A stretch of DNA of 64,000 nucleotides from Stagnimonas sp965279705. Lineage in GTDB: Bacteria > Pseudomonadota > Gammaproteobacteria > Nevskiales > Nevskiaceae. Location: the NCBI GenBank assembly GCA_965279705.1, contig OZ257257.1, positions 3,534,001 through 3,598,000 of the forward strand, written 5' to 3'. The position numbers were made by a program, and so were the translations under genes. Positions 35,917 through 44,792 of this stretch are shown here, one piece after another; position 1 is the first letter of the stretch, and every line of letters starts with the position of its first letter. The notes beneath the pieces were generated by a model that saw nothing but the letters and a program-made list of their open reading frames with translations, did no database searches and was not told where the DNA came from.

Positions 35917-35944
35917 AAAAAGCCCCGCATTGCGGGGCTTTTTG
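35917..35944. terminator. Bidirectional terminator between typA and the desaturase
   Basis: Stem aaaaagccccgca (35917-35929) with tgcggggcttttt (35931-35943). It serves typA on the plus strand and the convergent desaturase on the minus. Nearly the same hairpin is used at 48781-48808. Confidence 0.93.
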
Positions 35945-35961
35945 TTGCGTCCGTTTTTCTT

Positions 35962-37176
35962 TTAAGCAGTCGCCATCTGCATTCGCAACAAGGCCACGCG
36001 CTGGCGCTGCATCTCCAGTGCCTCTTCGAGCGCACGTTCGAGCTTGAGCATTTTCTGGCGCATCTCGCTCGACTCCCACCGATCATGCAGCTGGGCTTGC
36101 GCTTCATGCACGCGCTCGGCCATGTGAAACTTGGCGGCGTCGAGCTTCTCGCCTTGCAGCTTCGACCACTCGGCCACGGTGTGGCTGAACTGCTGCCACT
36201 CGGTTTCGAGCAGATGTTGCAACTCGCTCAGCCGTGAGGGATTAGCCCTAGCCAGTGCCAGTTTCTCGCGCGCGCGCTCGAACTGGGCCTGCAGCATGGC
36301 GCGCTGGATCTTGAAGTTGGGTACGCGCTTCAAGTCCTTGGTGAGGCCGACAAACGAGCAGGCGGCGATCAGCCATTTGGTCGGGTCGAAGTGCCACCAG
36401 CGGATGCCGTTGCGGTAGTCCATCTGAAACAGATGGTGGTAGTTGTGATAACCCTCGCCATAGGTCAGCAACGCGAGAAAATCGTTGTCGCGTGCGGTGT
36501 TCGTCGTGGTGTAGGGCTGGCGGCCCCACATGTGCGCGAGGCTGTTGATGAAGAAGGTGACGTGATGATTCACCACCAGACGCAGGAAGCCGGCGATCAA
36601 CACGAAGCTCCACAGATCGCCGTAGGCGAGACCCAGGCCAACCGGGATCAGGATGTTGGGGGCGAAGGCGAACCAGTTGTAGTGCTTGTGCTGGAACGCC
36701 ACGACGGGGTCTGCCAGCAGATCCTTGGCGTTGGCGTAGTCGAGCTGTGCGCTCGGGTAGTCGCGCAGCATCCAGCCCATGTGCGAGTACCAGAAGCCGC
36801 GCTTGGCGGAGTACGGATCGTGGTCGACATGATCGACATGCTTGTGGTGCACGCGATGCATCGCGGCCCAGGTGAGGATGGAGTTCTGCACGGCCATGCC
36901 GCCGAAAAGTGCCAGGAACCACTTCAGCGCCGGGTGCGCGGTGTAGGTGCGGTGCGCCCACAGCCGGTGATAACCGGCGGTGATACCGAGGCCGTTGAGC
37001 CACAGCAAGATGAAGGCCCAGACCCAAGGCGCAGCACTCACATCATGCGTGAACAGATACCACGGCAGCACAGTAAGCACTGGCAAAGTGGTGACAGGAA
37101 ACATGATGGCGGCCGGCCAGTTGATAGGGGCTTTGGCCGAGGTCTTGGCGGTGACAGGTAATGCGGGCGAATCCAT
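35962..37176 (-). CDS. Acyl-CoA/acyl-lipid delta-9 type fatty-acid desaturase with coiled-coil tail
   Basis: Integral-membrane di-iron desaturase, 404 residues. The three histidine boxes are present: HRLWAH (70-75), HRVHH (107-111) and EGYHNYHH (~244-251), and four hydrophobic segments surround them. It should introduce a cis double bond in long-chain acyl chains and so set membrane fluidity. The last ~110 residues (from QFERAREKLALARAN) are highly charged and heptad-like, a coiled-coil extension not found in standard enzymes of ~300 residues. A GGAG site precedes the ATG. A palindrome at 37248-37261 may control it. Confidence 0.92.
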   Translation of the reverse strand: MDSPALPVTAKTSAKAPINWPAAIMFPVTTLPVLTVLPWYLFTHDVSAAPWVWAFILLWLNGLGITAGYHRLWAHRTYTAHPALKWFLALFGGMAVQNSILTWAAMHRVHHKHVDHVDHDPYSAKRGFWYSHMGWMLRDYPSAQLDYANAKDLLADPVVAFQHKHYNWFAFAPNILIPVGLGLAYGDLWSFVLIAGFLRLVVNHHVTFFINSLAHMWGRQPYTTTNTARDNDFLALLTYGEGYHNYHHLFQMDYRNGIRWWHFDPTKWLIAACSFVGLTKDLKRVPNFKIQRAMLQAQFERAREKLALARANPSRLSELQHLLETEWQQFSHTVAEWSKLQGEKLDAAKFHMAERVHEAQAQLHDRWESSEMRQKMLKLERALEEALEMQRQRVALLRMQMATA

Positions 37177-37247
37177 TGCGGCGCAACTCCGGTAGGCGGC
37201 AATTACAAGCGGGGCGACTTCAGAGCCAACAACCGGCTCTGGCCGCT

Positions 37248-37261
37248 ACTGAACATTCAGT
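37248..37261. promoter_or_regulatory. Candidate operator upstream of the desaturase gene
   Basis: Perfect palindrome ACTGAA-CA-TTCAGT, followed by a second TGAACA half-site (37261-37266), lies 72 bp upstream of the desaturase start in the 144-bp gap. Desaturase genes are often under TetR-type regulators (DesT, FabR) with palindromic sites, but no such regulator gene is in the window and I cannot show that this matches a known consensus. Confidence 0.35.
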
Positions 37262-37320
37262 GAACACATGGTAACAAAGTGTGCAAGTCAGCCAAGTGAC
37301 CAAGCACCGGTAAGACTGAC

Positions 37321-38460
37321 CTAGTCCGCCTTTGGTCCGGCCAAGGCCGGGACCGACAAACCCAGGGCCTGCGCATCCAGCACATCCAGCTGGCGGTTGT
37401 CGGCATTGCCGGTGACCAAGCCAAAGTGGCCTGCGTAATCGAACAGCGCCCAGCGGATGCCACGCGCATCGAACGCGGCACGGGTGTCGGCCAGCCACTG
37501 GTGGCGCGCCTCCAGCGGTGGGCCCAGGCGGGTGACGCCGAACTCGCCACACCACACTGCCGCGCCGTTTGCCTTCGCCCAGTCGCGCACTTGGTCCAGC
37601 CTTGCGTCGATGCGCGTGCGGCCCCAGCGCTGCTCGCCGTAAGCCAAAAGATGCGGCTTGGCGTCGTCATCGGCTTTTTCGATCAGCGGCGCCAAGGCCT
37701 CGGGCGAAGAGGGATACGGCAAGTCATTGAACTTGAGGAACATCGGCCAGCCCCAGAACGCGCCTTGATGGGTGAAGGTGTGCGGCTCGTAGAAGTGGAA
37801 GCTGTAGATGAGGTTGTCGAGCAGCAGCGGCTCGAATGCCAGCAGCTCGTCCACGCCGGAGTAGCCGTGGCCTTCGACCACGATGCTGTGCTTTGGTGCA
37901 ACCACCCGCACGGCTTCGGCCAGACGCTGCATCAGCAGGCGGTTGCGCGCGGCATCGGTGTCGGTGGGTTCGTTCAGCACCTCGAACACCAGCTGGCTCG
38001 GCCGCACACTCTTCAAGGCTTTGGCGAAGGACTGCCAGAACGCAGCCAGCTCTTCGATGCCAGCGTCATCGCGTACCAGGCGTGATTTCTCCGGGCCTTC
38101 CGGCTCGGCAGCCAGCACCACTACCAAGCCCGCAGCCCAGGCCGGCGCCAGCCCACGTTTCAACTCGGCCATGCGGCTGGCTTGCACCGCGTGGGGATTG
38201 GCCGGATCGCGGAAATACACGGGGTCGAACTGCACGCGCACATGCTTGAAGCCCAGCGCCTTGATCTGCCGCCAGTCCGCGGCGGTGGGATACCAGCGCG
38301 CCGGGTCGATGCCGGGCTGGCCGCGATAGGTGAACCAGATGGAGAGATTCACGCCGCGATCCAACGCGCTCAACAGCGCGGGCGGTGGCGGTTCGGCGGC
38401 ACGGGCGACGCCGGCAAGCAGGAGCAGCCACAGCAGCACGCCATATTTCAGGAAGTTCAT
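37321..38460 (-). CDS. Exported glycoside hydrolase family 5 (cellulase-like)
   Basis: A 379-residue exported GH5 enzyme. The signal peptide is MNFLKYGVLLWLLLLAGVARA. The acid/base glutamate is E164 in VLNEPTD, and the likely nucleophile is E306 in WCGEFGVTRLG; RVQFDP near 75-80 carries the conserved arginine. GH5 members act on beta-1,4-glucans, mannans and related glycans. It overlaps the glycosyltransferase gene by ATGA, so it belongs to the SPOR/GT2/GH5 operon, which suggests a role in making or trimming an envelope or exported polysaccharide instead of feeding on plant cellulose. Confidence 0.85.
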   Translation of the reverse strand: MNFLKYGVLLWLLLLAGVARAAEPPPPALLSALDRGVNLSIWFTYRGQPGIDPARWYPTAADWRQIKALGFKHVRVQFDPVYFRDPANPHAVQASRMAELKRGLAPAWAAGLVVVLAAEPEGPEKSRLVRDDAGIEELAAFWQSFAKALKSVRPSQLVFEVLNEPTDTDAARNRLLMQRLAEAVRVVAPKHSIVVEGHGYSGVDELLAFEPLLLDNLIYSFHFYEPHTFTHQGAFWGWPMFLKFNDLPYPSSPEALAPLIEKADDDAKPHLLAYGEQRWGRTRIDARLDQVRDWAKANGAAVWCGEFGVTRLGPPLEARHQWLADTRAAFDARGIRWALFDYAGHFGLVTGNADNRQLDVLDAQALGLSVPALAGPKAD

Positions 38461-39485
38461 GGGCGCTTGGACAAGCCGGCGGCGGTATGGATTCCCGCCA
38501 TCATCAAACTGCCTGCCAGCAGCGGCCAAGGGGCGCGGGTAGCGGGTCTCGCCAGCAGTCGGTCATAGCGGCGCAGCCACTGCTGGCTTTCGCGCTGACT
38601 GAGCGTGTCCATCAGCAGCGCCAGCTGCCAGGCATTGGCCGTCAGCAGCGCACCCACCGCACGTCGCACCTGCCGCTGCCGCGCGCTGGGCAGCTGGCGC
38701 AGATGCGCGGAGAGCGCTTGCAGAAACGGTGTGATCGACAGCGCCGTGGCTTGGCTTTGCGCCCGATACAGCGCGGGCAGGCTGGCCAGCCAAGACTCCA
38801 GACCGGCGGCTTCGGCTCCGACGATCAGGGCCATCAGCAGCAGTCGTGCGCGGTGGCCTTCCACCTCGAACCGTCGCGCCGCGGTTTCGAGCACGCCGGG
38901 CAGCAGCAGGAAGCGACCTTGCGCGAATACCTTGGCGGCCAGGCGCTGATCTTCGAAGAACGGCAGCGAGGCATCGAAGCCACTCAGCGCCGCCAGCGTG
39001 TCGTGGTGGATGACGAGACCCTGATCGCCATTCACCGTGCCGGGGCGGTTGCTCGCACTCTTGGCTTGCAGCTGCCGGAACAGCAGATCGTGGCCTGTCT
39101 GCGCGCGTGCGAAGCGCAGCGACCAATGGCCGGCGACGATGCCCGGCGCGGCACGCAGCAGCGCCAGCCCCTGCGCGAGTTGATCGGCTGCGGTGAGCCG
39201 CGAATCGGCGTGCAGGCAGATCAGCCAGGGCGCGCGGGCGGCGGCAACTGCCGCATTCAATTGCGCGGCACGGCCACGCGGGGCGGCAATGACGGTCGCG
39301 CCCTGCTGTTGCGCGATGGCCACCGTGGCGTCGCTGGAGCCGCCATCGGCGACGACCACTTCAAACCGCAAACCTTGCTGTGCGGCAAGGTCGCCGAGCA
39401 AGGCAGGCAGCGTTTCTGCTTCGTTGAGCGTCGGGATCAGCACGGAAGCCGCAGGTCGTGCCTGCCGCCGCCGTGTAGCACTCAC
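38457..39485 (-). CDS. Family 2 glycosyltransferase
   Basis: A 342-residue GT-A glycosyltransferase. The N-terminal domain shows SVLIPTLNEAETLPALLGDL, VVVADGGSSDATV and APRGRAAQLNAAV...LICLHADSRL (the DxD-like HADS site), the pattern of the TIGR04283-type transferases. The C-terminal ~100 residues are helical with possible membrane-associated segments. It overlaps the SPOR gene upstream and the GH5 gene downstream (both ATGA), so all three are translated together. Donor and acceptor sugars are unknown. Confidence 0.85.
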   Translation of the reverse strand: MSATRRRQARPAASVLIPTLNEAETLPALLGDLAAQQGLRFEVVVADGGSSDATVAIAQQQGATVIAAPRGRAAQLNAAVAAARAPWLICLHADSRLTAADQLAQGLALLRAAPGIVAGHWSLRFARAQTGHDLLFRQLQAKSASNRPGTVNGDQGLVIHHDTLAALSGFDASLPFFEDQRLAAKVFAQGRFLLLPGVLETAARRFEVEGHRARLLLMALIVGAEAAGLESWLASLPALYRAQSQATALSITPFLQALSAHLRQLPSARQRQVRRAVGALLTANAWQLALLMDTLSQRESQQWLRRYDRLLARPATRAPWPLLAGSLMMAGIHTAAGLSKRP

Positions 39486-40408
39486 AACGGTGCGGTCCAG
39501 CCCTTGATGCCGCTCTTGGCCAGCGTGCCGGCGGCGTAGGCGCGCGCCTCCGCCTGGGTAGCGAAGCTGCCGACGGCGACACGGTACATGGTCGCGCCAT
39601 TGACGGTGGCGGTACGCGTGATGGCCGGCAGGCCTTGCGCCACCAGTGCCTGTGCGCGGGCAGCCACCGGCTCGGGCTTGGAAAGCGACAGCACGACGAT
39701 GGTCCAGCCGCTGCCTGTCGATGTCGGTACGGCGGCAACCACCGGGGCTGCGGGCGTGACCACAGCCTCTTCAGCGGCGGCCTCGGCCATCAGCGTGTTG
39801 ACGACCTCGCCCATGCCTTCAAAGCGGGTGGCGGCGATGGCGCTGACGATCACCGGATCGGCGTCGACGGCAAAGCGGCTCAGCTGGCCATCCGGCTCGC
39901 GGCGCAGGCAGCTGCCGATCACATCGAGACGTTCGTCGGTGGCGGCACCGGTCTGCACACTAGCCGTGCCCGCCATCAAGCAGAGGGTGTCGCCTTCGGC
40001 AGTGTTGGCACCCCAGGCGTCGGCATTGAGCAGGCGGGTTTTCAGTGAGCCGATGTTGAGACGTATGTCCTGTGCGGGCTTGCCGTTGGTGGCACGGCTA
40101 TCCACCCGCAGCGCGCCGGCCAGCAGCTTGAGCTTGGCACTGGCTGCCTTGGCCTCGAACACCTGCAAGTCGCCGAGGCTGGCGAGCGTCATCAAGCCAC
40201 TGCCACCGAGTTGCAGCGCGACCTTGCCGCGCGCGCCGGCAGACACTACATCGCCCATGACGATGCCCTGTTTCGGCACCAGCGCCGTCGTGCCGCCACC
40301 ATGCTGCAGCGTGGCCGGGGCGTTGACGCGCACCGCCACGAAATCGGCAGCGCTGGCCCACGATCCCATCATCAACAGGCCTGTAACCAAGAGTGCGCGA
40401 TGCGACAT
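39482..40408 (-). CDS. Exported FecR-like/SPOR-domain protein
   Basis: A 308-residue exported protein. The signal peptide is MSHRALLVTGLLMMGSWASA. The N-terminal half (~25-190) has a FecR-like beta-pattern (KVALQLGGSGLMTLASLGDLQV, LKLLAGALRVDSRA, LNIGSLKTRLLNADAW). The C-terminal ~75 residues are a SPOR domain (WTIVVLSLSKPEPVAARAQAL...YRVAVGSFATQAEARAYA), which binds peptidoglycan stripped of stem peptides, often at the septum. It heads the three-gene operon with GT2 and GH5. Confidence 0.8.
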   Translation of the reverse strand: MSHRALLVTGLLMMGSWASAADFVAVRVNAPATLQHGGGTTALVPKQGIVMGDVVSAGARGKVALQLGGSGLMTLASLGDLQVFEAKAASAKLKLLAGALRVDSRATNGKPAQDIRLNIGSLKTRLLNADAWGANTAEGDTLCLMAGTASVQTGAATDERLDVIGSCLRREPDGQLSRFAVDADPVIVSAIAATRFEGMGEVVNTLMAEAAAEEAVVTPAAPVVAAVPTSTGSGWTIVVLSLSKPEPVAARAQALVAQGLPAITRTATVNGATMYRVAVGSFATQAEARAYAAGTLAKSGIKGWTAPL

Positions 40409-40656
40409 GGTGGTCTCTTTCCGATGTTTGAATAATCCCTGTCGCGATGATCGTGCAGCGCGGGCGGCGCGTCCATCCCCCGATTGGCTGAACGGGCCGC
40501 AATTGGCTGGGCAGCACGCGCATTAGTCGGTAGCATCCGCACCGATAACTCGCCGCACACAAAAACACCGCCCAAAGTGCCGCACGAACCTCCGTCTTAC
40601 CCTGCTCGCGACGCCTGTCGCAGCATCTGCCGTTCGGCTTTTACGGTGTCCTGTAC

Positions 40657-42123
40657 GTGACCGGCATCGTCGTCGTCGATGACGCGCGCGACTGGCCGCT
40701 GTCGATCCCCGGTGTCGATGTGGTCACCGCCTGGCATTACCTGACGCTGGACCCCTTTCTGCGCGCGCGCGGTGTGAAGGTCTACAACCTCTGCCGCAGC
40801 TTCAGCTACCAGAGCACCGGCTACTACGTCTCGCTGCTGGCGCATGCGCGCGGCCACAAGCCCCTGCCCGACATCGCCACGGTGCAGGACCTGAAGCTGG
40901 CGGAATCGCCCAGCGTGCTCAACGACGAACTGGACGAGCTGATCGAGAAATCGCTGGCGCGCATCGGCAGCAACGAGTACGTGCTCAACGTCTACTTTGG
41001 CCAGAGCGCGACCAAGCGCCACGAGCGGCTGGCGCGGGCCTTGTTCAACTTCTTCCCAGCACCCCTGCTGCAAGCCAAGTTCGAATGGCGTGGTGATGCC
41101 TGGAAGGTGGATGCGCTCTCGGCCGTCGCGCTGGGCGAAGTGCCGGCCTCGCATCACGAGTTCATGTACGAGGCCGCACGCGAATACTTCGCCCGCCGCC
41201 GCGCGCCCACCAAGCGACGCGATTCGACCCGCTACGACCTCGCCATTCTGGTCAACGACGAAGAGAAGGAAGCGCCCAGCAATGCCAAGGCGCTGAAGGC
41301 CTTCGAGAAGGCCGCCGAAGACATGGGCTTCTCGGTCGATTTTCTCGACAAGTCCGACTACGGCCATGTGGCGGAATACGACGCGCTCTTCATCCGCGAG
41401 ACCACGGCGGTCAACCACCACACCTATCGCTTCGCCCGGCGCGCCGACCGCGAAGGCCTGGTGGTGGTGGACGACCCGGAATCGATTCTGCGTTGTGCGA
41501 ACAAGGTGTACTTGGCGCAGCTGATGGAGCGCCATCGCATCCCGCAGCCGAAGACGATGCTGATCCACCGCGGCAACGTCAGCCACATTGCGCGCGAGCT
41601 GGGCTTCCCCTGTGTGCTGAAGCAGCCGGATTCACAATTCTCGAAGGGCGTCATCAAGGTGGCCTCCGAGGCCGAGCTGAAACGCGAATGCCGCGAGCTG
41701 CTCGAACGCAGCGACCTCATCGTCGCCCAGAGTTTCGAGCCCACCGAATACGACTGGCGCGTCGGCGTGCTCGATGGCCAGCCGCTCTACGCCTGCCGCT
41801 ACTACATGGCGACGGATCACTGGCAGATCGTCAAGCGCGATGCCGCCGGCAAAAAGAGTGAGGGCATCCACGAAACACTTGCGATCGAGGACGTGCCGCC
41901 GCAGGTGGTGAAAGTGGCCGTCGACGCCGCCCGCGCCATCGGCACCGGGCTCTACGGCGTCGATCTGAAGCAGTTCGGCAAGATCGTGAAAGTGATCGAG
42001 GTCAACGACAACCCCAACATCGACGTGGGCGTGGAAGACCTCTACCTCAAGCACACGCTGTATCAAAAAATCATGCAGTACTTCATCAAGCGGCTGGAAG
42101 CCCAGACCCGCCAGCGGCCATGA
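40657..42123 (+). CDS. RimK-like ATP-grasp ligase with N-terminal extension
   Basis: A 488-residue protein starting at GTG. The N-terminal ~190 residues (DARDWPLSIPGVDVVTAWHYL, LCRSFSYQSTGYYVSLLAHARGHKPLPD) match the RLAN domain that precedes RimK-type ATP-grasp folds. The ATP-grasp part has ETTAVNHHTYRFARRADREG, PCVLKQPDSQFSKGV and the metal site VIEVNDNPNIDVG. It should form an amide bond from a carboxylate and an amine with ATP, like glutamate ligases. Substrate unknown. It overlaps the GNAT gene by ATGA, so the two probably act together. Confidence 0.85.
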   Translation: MTGIVVVDDARDWPLSIPGVDVVTAWHYLTLDPFLRARGVKVYNLCRSFSYQSTGYYVSLLAHARGHKPLPDIATVQDLKLAESPSVLNDELDELIEKSLARIGSNEYVLNVYFGQSATKRHERLARALFNFFPAPLLQAKFEWRGDAWKVDALSAVALGEVPASHHEFMYEAAREYFARRRAPTKRRDSTRYDLAILVNDEEKEAPSNAKALKAFEKAAEDMGFSVDFLDKSDYGHVAEYDALFIRETTAVNHHTYRFARRADREGLVVVDDPESILRCANKVYLAQLMERHRIPQPKTMLIHRGNVSHIARELGFPCVLKQPDSQFSKGVIKVASEAELKRECRELLERSDLIVAQSFEPTEYDWRVGVLDGQPLYACRYYMATDHWQIVKRDAAGKKSEGIHETLAIEDVPPQVVKVAVDAARAIGTGLYGVDLKQFGKIVKVIEVNDNPNIDVGVEDLYLKHTLYQKIMQYFIKRLEAQTRQRP

Positions 42124-42569
42124 CAGCGCGCATTCGTGCGGCCACTGCCGACGATATCGACGGCATTTTGGCGCTTGAGGCCTTGTTCCCCAGCGACCGT
42201 CTGAGTCGCGCGGCCTTGCGCCGCTTCCTGCGGGTGTCCGGCGCGCACATCTGGGTTGCGATTGAGAAGCAGCAGGTGGTGGGCGACGTGATTCTGCTGC
42301 TGCGCCAGGATGCCAGCTTTGGCCGGGTGTATTCGGTGGTGGTCTCGCCCACAGCGCGCGGCCAGGGGCTGGGAGACCGGCTCATCGCCACCGCCGAGCG
42401 TGCTGCACGAGCCGCAGGACGCAGCCGCCTGCGACTCGAAGTGCGCGCCGACAACACTCCCGCGCGCCGACTCTATGACAAGCGGCGCTACCGTGAAGTG
42501 GCCGCGCTCACTGCCTATTACGAAGACGGTGCCGACGGCCTGCGGCTGGAGAAAAGCCTGCGCGGATAG
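42120..42569 (+). CDS. GNAT-family N-acetyltransferase
   Basis: A 149-residue GNAT enzyme. The acetyl-CoA motif A is VYSVVVSPTARGQGLGDRLI (R/QxxGxG as RGQGLG), followed by RLRLEVRADNTPARRLYDKRRYREV, typical motif B. The start overlaps the ATP-grasp gene (ATGA). A likely but unproven job is to acetylate the amino group of the ligase's substrate or product, or of the ligase itself. ppk1 starts 79 bp downstream. Confidence 0.85.
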   Translation: MTARIRAATADDIDGILALEALFPSDRLSRAALRRFLRVSGAHIWVAIEKQQVVGDVILLLRQDASFGRVYSVVVSPTARGQGLGDRLIATAERAARAAGRSRLRLEVRADNTPARRLYDKRRYREVAALTAYYEDGADGLRLEKSLRG

Positions 42570-42648
42570 CATTGCAACGAGCAGCGTCATCGTACTGACG
42601 CGAAACCGCCATCTACTGCACGCCTCACCAGACCCGCACCTGAAATCC

Positions 42649-44790
42649 ATGAGCACCAAGCCCGCCACCGAGTTTCTCAACCGCGAAATCTCGCTGCTGC
42701 AATTCAACCGCCGCGTGCTCGCGCAGTCGCTGGACGAGTCGGTACCGCTGCTCGAACGCCTGCGCTTTCTGTGCATTGCCTCGTCCAATCTCGACGAATT
42801 CTTCGAGATTCGTGTCGCCGGCATCAAGCAGATGATGAAAGCCGGCAGCCTGGTGCGCACGCCGGATGGCCTCACGCCAACGCAGCTGTTCGCCGCCATC
42901 AACAAGGAGGCGCATGCGTTGGTGGAGGAGCAATACACCGCCTTCAACGATGTGGTGATGCCAGGGTTGGAGAAAGCCGGCATCCGCTTTCTGCGCCGCA
43001 CCGCGTGGACGCCGCAGGTCGATGCCTGGCTCAGGCATTTCTTCCTGACCGAGCTACTGCCGGTGCTCTCGCCGATCGGGCTCGACCCTGCGCATCCCTT
43101 CCCGCGTCTGCTCAACAAATCGCTCAACTTCATCGTCTCGCTTTCAGGCAAGGATGCTTTCGGCCGCGAGGCCCGTCTGGCCGTGGTGCAGGCACCGCGT
43201 GCACTGCCGCGGCTGATCCGCATCCCGAAGAAAGTCAGCGATGGCGCCGATGATTTCGTGTTTCTCTCCAGCGTCATCCACGCCTATGTGGACGAGCTGT
43301 TTCCCGGCATGGCCGCCAGCGGCTGCTACCAGTTTCGCGTCACCCGCAATTCCGATTTACTGGTGGACGAGCAGGAGGCCGAAGACCTGCTGGAAGAACT
43401 CGAAGATTCGCTCGAACAGCGCCAGTGGGGCGACACCGTGCGGCTGGAAATCGCCCACAACTGCCCCGGCGAGATGCAGCAGTTCCTGATGGACGTGCTG
43501 CAGCTGAGCGAGGCAGATATCTATCGTTGCAACGGCCCGGTCAACCTCATGCGGCTGATGCCGGTGCCGGAAATGATCGAGCGGCCCGATCTCAAATACA
43601 CGCCGTTCACGCCCAAGCTGCCCGCCTGGAGCCAGGGCGATCTGTTCGCAGCCATCCGCGAGCAGGATCGTCTGCTGCATCATCCCTACGATTCGTTCAC
43701 GCCCGTCATCGAGCTGCTACGGCAGTCGGCAAAAGACCCGGCGGTGCTGGCCATCAAGCAGACGCTGTATCGCACTGGTGCGAAATCGCCGATCGTCGAC
43801 GCGCTGGTGGAGGCGGCCCGCAACGGCAAGGAAGTGACCGTGATCGTCGAGCTGCGCGCGCGCTTCGACGAGGCCGATAACATCGACCTGGCCGAACGTT
43901 TGCAGGAGGTTGGCGCGCATGTGGTCTACGGCGTGGTCGGCTACAAGACTCACGCCAAGATGATGTTGATCGTGCGTCGCGAAACCGATGGCGTGAATGC
44001 CGGCAAGCTCAAGAACTACGTGCATCTCGGCACCGGCAACTACCACCCGCGCACCAGCCGCATCTACACCGACTACGGCCTAATGACGGCCGATACCGAG
44101 ATCTGCCGCGATGTGCACACGGTGTTTCTGCAGCTCACCAGCCTCGGCAAGGTGACCAAGCTGCTGCGGCTGATGCAGTCGCCGTTTTCGATGGTGAGCG
44201 GCATGCACGCCAAGATCGACCGCGAGATGGTCGCAGCGGCCAAGGGCAAGCCCGCCCGTATCGTCGCCAAGATGAATGGCCTGGTCGAGCCGGAGATGAT
44301 CAGCAAGCTCTACGCGGCCTCTGCGGCGGGCGTGAAGATCGACCTCATCGTGCGCGGCATGTGCAGCGTGCGACCGGGCGTGAAGGGACTATCGGAGAAC
44401 ATCCGCGTGCATTCGGTGATCGGCCGCTTTCTGGAACACCACCGCGTCTTCTATTTCGAGAACAGCGTGAGCGGCGAACCGGAGGTCTATCTCTCCAGCG
44501 CCGACTGGATGGAACGCAATCTATTCAAGCGCGTCGAGATCGCCTTTCCGCTGCTGGACAAGAAAATCCGCACGCAGGTGACCGAGCAGTTGATGGGGTA
44601 TCTCAACGACACCGCGCAGAGCTGGTCGCTGAAAGACGACGGCAGCTATGCGCGCATCGCCGGGGGTGGCAAGCCGGTGCAGATCAAGCTGCTGGAGCAG
44701 CTGACCGGCATCGACGAGCTGGAAAAACCCAAATCGAAACCGGCCTTGCTGCCGCGCGTCGCCAAATCGACCAGCCGCAAGAAAAAATAG
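42649..44790 (+). CDS. ppk1: Polyphosphate kinase 1
   Basis: Makes long-chain polyphosphate from ATP at the inner membrane. The protein has 713 residues. The N-terminal domain starts FLNREISLLQFNRRVLAQSL. The autophosphorylated histidine is in GNYHPRTSRIYTDYG (~466), and the second essential histidine in LEHHRVFYFEN (~598). The basic C-terminal tail ends SRKKK. It lies downstream of the ATP-grasp/GNAT pair and is tail to tail with ppx, two bases between the genes. Confidence 0.96.
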   Translation: MSTKPATEFLNREISLLQFNRRVLAQSLDESVPLLERLRFLCIASSNLDEFFEIRVAGIKQMMKAGSLVRTPDGLTPTQLFAAINKEAHALVEEQYTAFNDVVMPGLEKAGIRFLRRTAWTPQVDAWLRHFFLTELLPVLSPIGLDPAHPFPRLLNKSLNFIVSLSGKDAFGREARLAVVQAPRALPRLIRIPKKVSDGADDFVFLSSVIHAYVDELFPGMAASGCYQFRVTRNSDLLVDEQEAEDLLEELEDSLEQRQWGDTVRLEIAHNCPGEMQQFLMDVLQLSEADIYRCNGPVNLMRLMPVPEMIERPDLKYTPFTPKLPAWSQGDLFAAIREQDRLLHHPYDSFTPVIELLRQSAKDPAVLAIKQTLYRTGAKSPIVDALVEAARNGKEVTVIVELRARFDEADNIDLAERLQEVGAHVVYGVVGYKTHAKMMLIVRRETDGVNAGKLKNYVHLGTGNYHPRTSRIYTDYGLMTADTEICRDVHTVFLQLTSLGKVTKLLRLMQSPFSMVSGMHAKIDREMVAAAKGKPARIVAKMNGLVEPEMISKLYAASAAGVKIDLIVRGMCSVRPGVKGLSENIRVHSVIGRFLEHHRVFYFENSVSGEPEVYLSSADWMERNLFKRVEIAFPLLDKKIRTQVTEQLMGYLNDTAQSWSLKDDGSYARIAGGGKPVQIKLLEQLTGIDELEKPKSKPALLPRVAKSTSRKKK

Positions 44791-44792
44791 GG

